The notes under the pieces are model-generated. The model saw only the letters and a program-made list of their open reading frames with translations. It was not told the DNA's origin and did not search any database. A stretch of DNA of 64,000 bases from Auanema rhodensis. Lineage: Eukaryota > Nematoda > Chromadorea > Rhabditida > Rhabditidae. The position numbers were made by a program, and so were the translations under genes. The stretch lies in assembly GCA_964057225.1 (NCBI GenBank), contig OZ059896.1:15512501-15576500 (forward strand), given 5' to 3'. Shown here one piece after another: positions 59,880 through 64,000 of this stretch. How positions within the stretch are numbered: the stretch's first letter is position 1; each line of letters starts with the position of its first letter.

Positions 59880-60020
59880 GGCTTTGCGCAGTGGCGATAA
59901 CGTGACCAATGAGGCTTTGCCGAGGTGCGTTTATTGCTGGTTGAAAACTTTTCCCAATTACCCGCGATATTCCCTGAAACATGGGTGATATACGCAATTT
60001 TTGAATGCCTGATAAGGCTG
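59880..60020 (+). ncRNA. U4: U4 snRNA gene, first-base variant
   Basis: The first base is G instead of A (GGCTTTGCGC); otherwise full length. Confidence 0.91.
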
Positions 60021-60096
60021 ATTAGCATATTATGGAAGATTGTTCCACGTGAAATGACGTCATTTTTCTCATGACGCGTCAATTTTCCAAACCAAA

Positions 60097-60163
60097 TGTC
60101 GCGATAAGCGAGTGAGTTTGTATAATTTTTTTATCTTCAACAATTGTTTTATTTGTTTCTCCT

Positions 60164-60201
<38 letters not shown>

Positions 60202-60451
60202 TTCTTCTTTCTTCTAACTTCCTAAGTAATTTTTATCCATACCACATGTTGTGTTATACATGTGGCATGACTAACTCTTTGTTTCAGGCTGACGACCGCC
60301 CACGAGAAGAGATCAGTCTTACATTTTCAACGTTCGCAGTCAGTGATTTTATTCCGTGCTTGTCTTGTTAATTCATCAATAAACCCTTTTCTACATATTC
60401 GCTTTGTGTTTTACTTCCAACCATACTATACACTTGTGGTATAACGCCACA
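60097..60451 (+). repeat. 5' LTR of element 4
   Basis: Begins TGTCGCGATAAG and ends near CGCCACA. It carries a (CT)n microsatellite at about 60166-60198, a splice-acceptor-like TTTGTTTCAG near 60287, and AATAAACCC at 60378. The right boundary is inferred from the primer site. Confidence 0.7.
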
Positions 60452-60454
60452 AAT

Positions 60455-60466
60455 TGGTGCATCGGC
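60455..60466 (+). promoter_or_regulatory. Primer binding site, tRNA-Gly type
   Basis: TGGTGCATCGGC is complementary to the 3' end of animal tRNA-Gly including CCA. Confidence 0.7.
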
Positions 60467-60729
60467 TAGTTCAGATCTTAGCCGCTTCAAGTCCCGCGTG
60501 GCAGGTGAGATACAGCTCAAACCAAGCGTGTTTGAGCAAAAAACATACTTAATAGAAATCGTGGCAACCATTAGTCCACGTCAAGTCACACCAAAAAGAC
60601 TTGAACCATAAGCAAACTCTGCAGACAGAAACAGAGATTCACTATCACATATACTGTGATCACCAAACAAACAAAAAAAAAAGAGAAAGTAAAAGGAATA
60701 TAAGCGTTATTCCTACATCTACGACAAAA

Positions 60730-63700
60730 ATGTCACTCCTTTTTGTCAATCATATCAAACAGTCTAACCAGTTTCTCGGAGAATTACTTACACGATACGA
60801 GATGGAAGTGAAGGACCTTCCTGGTATTCTGGTAGATTGCGACTTCCACACTGAGGAAGAAGAGGAAACCCTCTCTTGCCTTATCATTCGCTGGACAAAA
60901 GTCCAACACCAATTCAAAGAATCGTTGAAAAATCATCAAGATAACGAGAAAAAATTCCAAAAATTTTACGAAGCATCAGACAAAACGCTTCGTAAAGCAT
61001 TAGACGAACAGTACATCGCCTTCACATCCGATGAAGACTTTGAACCCAACATTAAAAAGGTTCAAAACGCCATTATTGAGCTTGACGAACACATCATGAA
61101 AGCCGAACGCATACTTAGAAAGCTGAGAAAAACGCTTCATAAGAATGAATCTGAGCACAACAGCAATCGCTCAACAGAAAACAATGAAACAGAAAACAAA
61201 TCGAATGATCAATTTCTGGAAATTATCAAGTCATTCCTACACATCCAACAAACTAGTATCCAAAAACCAGCGATGTCGCTACCTACATTTGATGGCAAAC
61301 CAGAGAACTTCAAATCATTCTGGGGCCGTTTTGATAGACTTGTTCATGATAATGAACAGTTTACAACCTTAGAAAAGGTAAACCTACTCTGTGAAAGCCT
61401 CAAAGGCGATTCACAAATAGCAATCAGAGGAATAGAACCCTCTGCTCAAAATTATGAGCTTATGCGTGAAGCATTAGTTTCTGAATTTGGAGACTATTCG
61501 TCGGATATCAACTCTCTTTTGACACAACTACGTAATTTGAAATTTGCAAGCAATAATGCAAAAGCATGCAAAGAAACATTTGGAGAAACCAAGGCACTTA
61601 TCAGGCAAATTGAAGCAGCCGGAGCTACAGTATCCCGCGAAATGTGTACCGCGATGATTCTCAACAAATTCCCATACCACATCGTGGAAGACATTCTAAT
61701 TCATCCAAACAACTACCATTCTACTAAAGAAATGCTGACAGCTGTAGACCACAAAATCTATTCCTTTTTTCTAAAAGAACAAACAAGAAATAGTCATGAA
61801 CAAAAGTTTCGAAATCACAAAGACAATGTCACATCTGTTTCACATAAAGACAGCACTGCAGAACAACGGAAAACCCAAACTTGGCCATGTGTCTTTTGCG
61901 ACTCATCCGAGCATCGTTTTTATCAATGCACCACATTTGAAACACCAGAGAAAAGAAGGTACCGCATTCGCGGAAAGGCCATCTGTTGGATTTGCTTTTC
62001 CGATAAACACAAAAGTTCGGAATGCAGAAAACAAAAATGTCGCAATTGCCAAGGAGATCATAATTCCGCCTTGTGCTCACAAGGAAGAAAAAGTGTACAA
62101 AATATCCAAAAAGATAAAGAAACTCCCACAATTAAAAAAGATCAGGCTTTACTGATCACCACAGAAGAATTATTGAATAAAAAAACAACAGAATATAAAC
62201 AAGAATCTGACACTAATAATCGAATCCCTACTGAGGCACTTAATGCACCAGTATCGCTTAATCACATTGCTGACACACATAATATTGAAGAAAGTCAAGT
62301 AATATTACGAACAGCAATGGCGAACATATACAACCACAATAGTAAAAAATATGAGCAAGTACGCATGCTCATAGATGAAGGATCCATGAGATCTTTTATA
62401 TCCAAGGACCTATCTACAAGATTAGGACTGCCCATTCTTGGTTCTCAGAAGAGAACCTTTTACGGCATTGGAGCATTATCAGAAACACATGAAGTTGAAG
62501 ATGTTAAGGTAATTATTGGAACCTCAACTGGATCCCTTATCGTAACAAAACTGTTCACAAAACCCATGTTAACCACACCTATACGGTGTCCTAAACTATC
62601 TAATGAAGACTTAAAATTCATACAAAGAAGAAAAATTAAATTAGCCAATCCAAAAACAAACGGAGAATCATTTACTCCGGATATACTGATAGGTATGGAT
62701 AGATACAAACTATTCATGCACTTAAACGAAGAAACCGAACTCCCCTCACGTATGAGATTGAAAAACTCGGTATTCGGCCACATGATACATGGGGAAGCTC
62801 CTCTTCCCGATGATAATACACAACAAGAAGTAATATTATGCTCTACATTAGAAGAGATAACAAAAGAAACCTCTCATAAAGAACTCCTCACTAATCTGTT
62901 TGAACTGGATTCTATCGGCATCAATACAGAAAATGCCAACGCAGACCGCACTATTGATTACTATGAAGAATACTCAAAAGATATAAAAATTGAGAACAAC
63001 CGTATTATTGCACCGTTCCCGTTAAAAAATAACTTCAAAAATCTCAAAAACAACAAAATGCCCGCGTACCATAGATTCGTATCCCTATGGCGAAAGTTAC
63101 TGCACAATCCAGAAATGCTCTCACACTATACTACAACCATTGAAAGTTACCTCAAAGATAACATTGTCGAACAAATTCCCAACAATCACCAGGAGCCTTT
63201 AGAGTTTTATATGCCCCACCATGGGGTTTGGAAGCCCAGCAAGGCTAACCCTCTCAGAATCGTTTTTGACGCCTCCGCTAAACAGAAGGATAGCCCATCG
63301 TTGAATGAGATAATACACACAGGACGATCATTTATCACATATATACACGACATCATGATCTCCTGCAGAACAAGACCAATAATAATAACATGCGATATTA
63401 AAGCCGCATTTCTACAAGTACAATTGACAGAAAATCACAAGAATTTATGCAAATTCTTTTGGATAAAAAACAAAGAATACCCAATATCACACAATAATAT
63501 CATAACCCTTCGATTCAACAGATTACCATTCGGTATCACTGCATCCCCCAGCGTATTGAACATGGGCATAAAATGGTTCTTAGAATCAAAAGTAGACAAC
63601 CCATTAGCTATGGAAATCCTGCACAACTTATACGTCGACAATATCATTCTTACAGCAAATACAACCGAAGAAGCTATAAAGAAATGTAAAGAAACCCAAA

Positions 63701-64000
63701 CACTATTCTCAGAAATAAACATGCATGTTCGCGAATTCTTGTCAAACGATGAACAAGTAATACAGAACCTTCCTGAAGAAGACAGATATCCGAACATGAC
63801 AACCAAAATACTTGGCATATCTTTTAATAAAGAACACGACTCCTTCATTATCCCAATAAAAATAACAAAGACTCACACAAGTTACACCAAGAGAATTCTA
63901 CTCAGTCAGTTACATTCAATATTTGATCCCATTGGATTATCAGCACCAATACTGTTACCCCTCAAACTTATCTTGCGAGAAATCATTAGCACAAAATTAT
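60730..64000 (+). CDS. Gag-Pol polyprotein of BEL/Pao element 4 (partial)
   Basis: Open from ATG 60730 to the window end (1090 codons) with no stop that I could find. Long helical N-terminus; Gag core with FDG near 61290; three Cys/His knuckles about 61885-62080; protease with D-E-G-S at 62374 in place of D-[ST]-G; linker; RT with PHHGVWKP (about 63210), CDIKAAF (about 63391), LPFGITASP and Y-V-D-N at 63631-63642. The frame ends in the RT/RNase H connection. RNase H, integrase and any Env lie beyond the edge. Unlike elements 1 and 2 it has no TAG in the Gag N-terminus. Confidence 0.9.
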   Translation, partial: MSLLFVNHIKQSNQFLGELLTRYEMEVKDLPGILVDCDFHTEEEEETLSCLIIRWTKVQHQFKESLKNHQDNEKKFQKFYEASDKTLRKALDEQYIAFTSDEDFEPNIKKVQNAIIELDEHIMKAERILRKLRKTLHKNESEHNSNRSTENNETENKSNDQFLEIIKSFLHIQQTSIQKPAMSLPTFDGKPENFKSFWGRFDRLVHDNEQFTTLEKVNLLCESLKGDSQIAIRGIEPSAQNYELMREALVSEFGDYSSDINSLLTQLRNLKFASNNAKACKETFGETKALIRQIEAAGATVSREMCTAMILNKFPYHIVEDILIHPNNYHSTKEMLTAVDHKIYSFFLKEQTRNSHEQKFRNHKDNVTSVSHKDSTAEQRKTQTWPCVFCDSSEHRFYQCTTFETPEKRRYRIRGKAICWICFSDKHKSSECRKQKCRNCQGDHNSALCSQGRKSVQNIQKDKETPTIKKDQALLITTEELLNKKTTEYKQESDTNNRIPTEALNAPVSLNHIADTHNIEESQVILRTAMANIYNHNSKKYEQVRMLIDEGSMRSFISKDLSTRLGLPILGSQKRTFYGIGALSETHEVEDVKVIIGTSTGSLIVTKLFTKPMLTTPIRCPKLSNEDLKFIQRRKIKLANPKTNGESFTPDILIGMDRYKLFMHLNEETELPSRMRLKNSVFGHMIHGEAPLPDDNTQQEVILCSTLEEITKETSHKELLTNLFELDSIGINTENANADRTIDYYEEYSKDIKIENNRIIAPFPLKNNFKNLKNNKMPAYHRFVSLWRKLLHNPEMLSHYTTTIESYLKDNIVEQIPNNHQEPLEFYMPHHGVWKPSKANPLRIVFDASAKQKDSPSLNEIIHTGRSFITYIHDIMISCRTRPIIITCDIKAAFLQVQLTENHKNLCKFFWIKNKEYPISHNNIITLRFNRLPFGITASPSVLNMGIKWFLESKVDNPLAMEILHNLYVDNIILTANTTEEAIKKCKETQTLFSEINMHVREFLSNDEQVIQNLPEEDRYPNMTTKILGISFNKEHDSFIIPIKITKTHTSYTKRILLSQLHSIFDPIGLSAPILLPLKLILREIISTKL

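Larger units (their letters stand above)
58581..60096 (+). repeat. 5S-U4 tandem array, segment V
   Basis: Three 490-bp units between elements D and 4. Confidence 0.96.
60097..64000 (+). mobile_element. Element 4: BEL/Pao LTR element, partial at right edge
   Basis: 5' LTR, tRNA-Gly-type primer site and an open Gag-protease-RT frame running off the window. Inserted in the U4-5S spacer at ACCAAA/T. The other LTR and target duplication lie outside. Its Gag is related to that of element 1. Confidence 0.88.

Noticed and set aside
6563..60082. Dozens of near-identical 60-110 codon frames recurring every 490 bp on both strands
   Set aside because: They are translations of the 5S, U4 and spacer sequence and follow the repeat, not a protein-coding constraint.
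6347..60096. Regularly spaced repeats that could suggest a CRISPR array
   Set aside because: Units are about 490 bp and contain 5S and U4 genes; there are no short repeats with unique spacers.

Overview
The window looks like nematode genomic DNA made almost entirely of two things: a tandem array that carries a 5S rRNA gene and a U4 snRNA gene in every repeat, and six LTR retroelements lodged inside that array. The nematode call rests on a 119-nt 5S gene very close to the Caenorhabditis type, a U4 of nematode type, very short introns (45 and 66 bp), and a BEL/Pao retroelement whose envelope resembles the phlebovirus-G2-like glycoproteins known in nematode BEL elements. I cannot name the species. 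I see no ordinary single-copy host protein gene, apart from an antisense exon fragment caught inside one dead element.

Layout. 1-6346: minus-strand Ty3/Gypsy-like element A, running off the left edge. Its visible reading frame is Gag fused directly to an envelope glycoprotein. 6347-14379: array segment I. 14380-19220: dead, internally rearranged BEL/Pao element 1. 19221-20151: array segment II. 20152-28479: nearly intact BEL/Pao endogenous retrovirus (element 2), inserted inside a 5S gene. 28480-31316: array segment III. 31317-43390: intact Ty3/Gypsy element C with identical LTRs and one 8.7-kb frame encoding Gag-Env-protease-RT-RNase H-integrase. 43391-54644: array segment IV. 54645-58580: element D, an LTR element without pol, related to A in its leader. 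58581-60096: array segment V. 60097 to the right edge: BEL/Pao element 4 with an open Gag-Pol frame.

The array holds 44 full-length 5S genes, 6 copies lacking the 5' 48 nt, one partial and one interrupted copy, plus 51 U4 genes, all on the + strand. The basic unit is 490 bp (471 bp where a 19-bp spacer block is missing, about 416 bp where the 5S gene is truncated). Higher-order periods of 1812 bp (segment I) and 980 bp (segments III and IV) show that blocks of units are amplified together.

The most unusual biology: (1) 5S-U4 linkage at high copy; (2) a retroelement clade with envelope between Gag and protease, supported by two divergent members (A and C); (3) a spliced antisense gene in the leader of C; (4) two different elements (C and D) inserted within one base of the same site in the unit, between an E-box-like palindrome and a 14-bp CRE-like palindrome. 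Retroelement sequences are described by position only.
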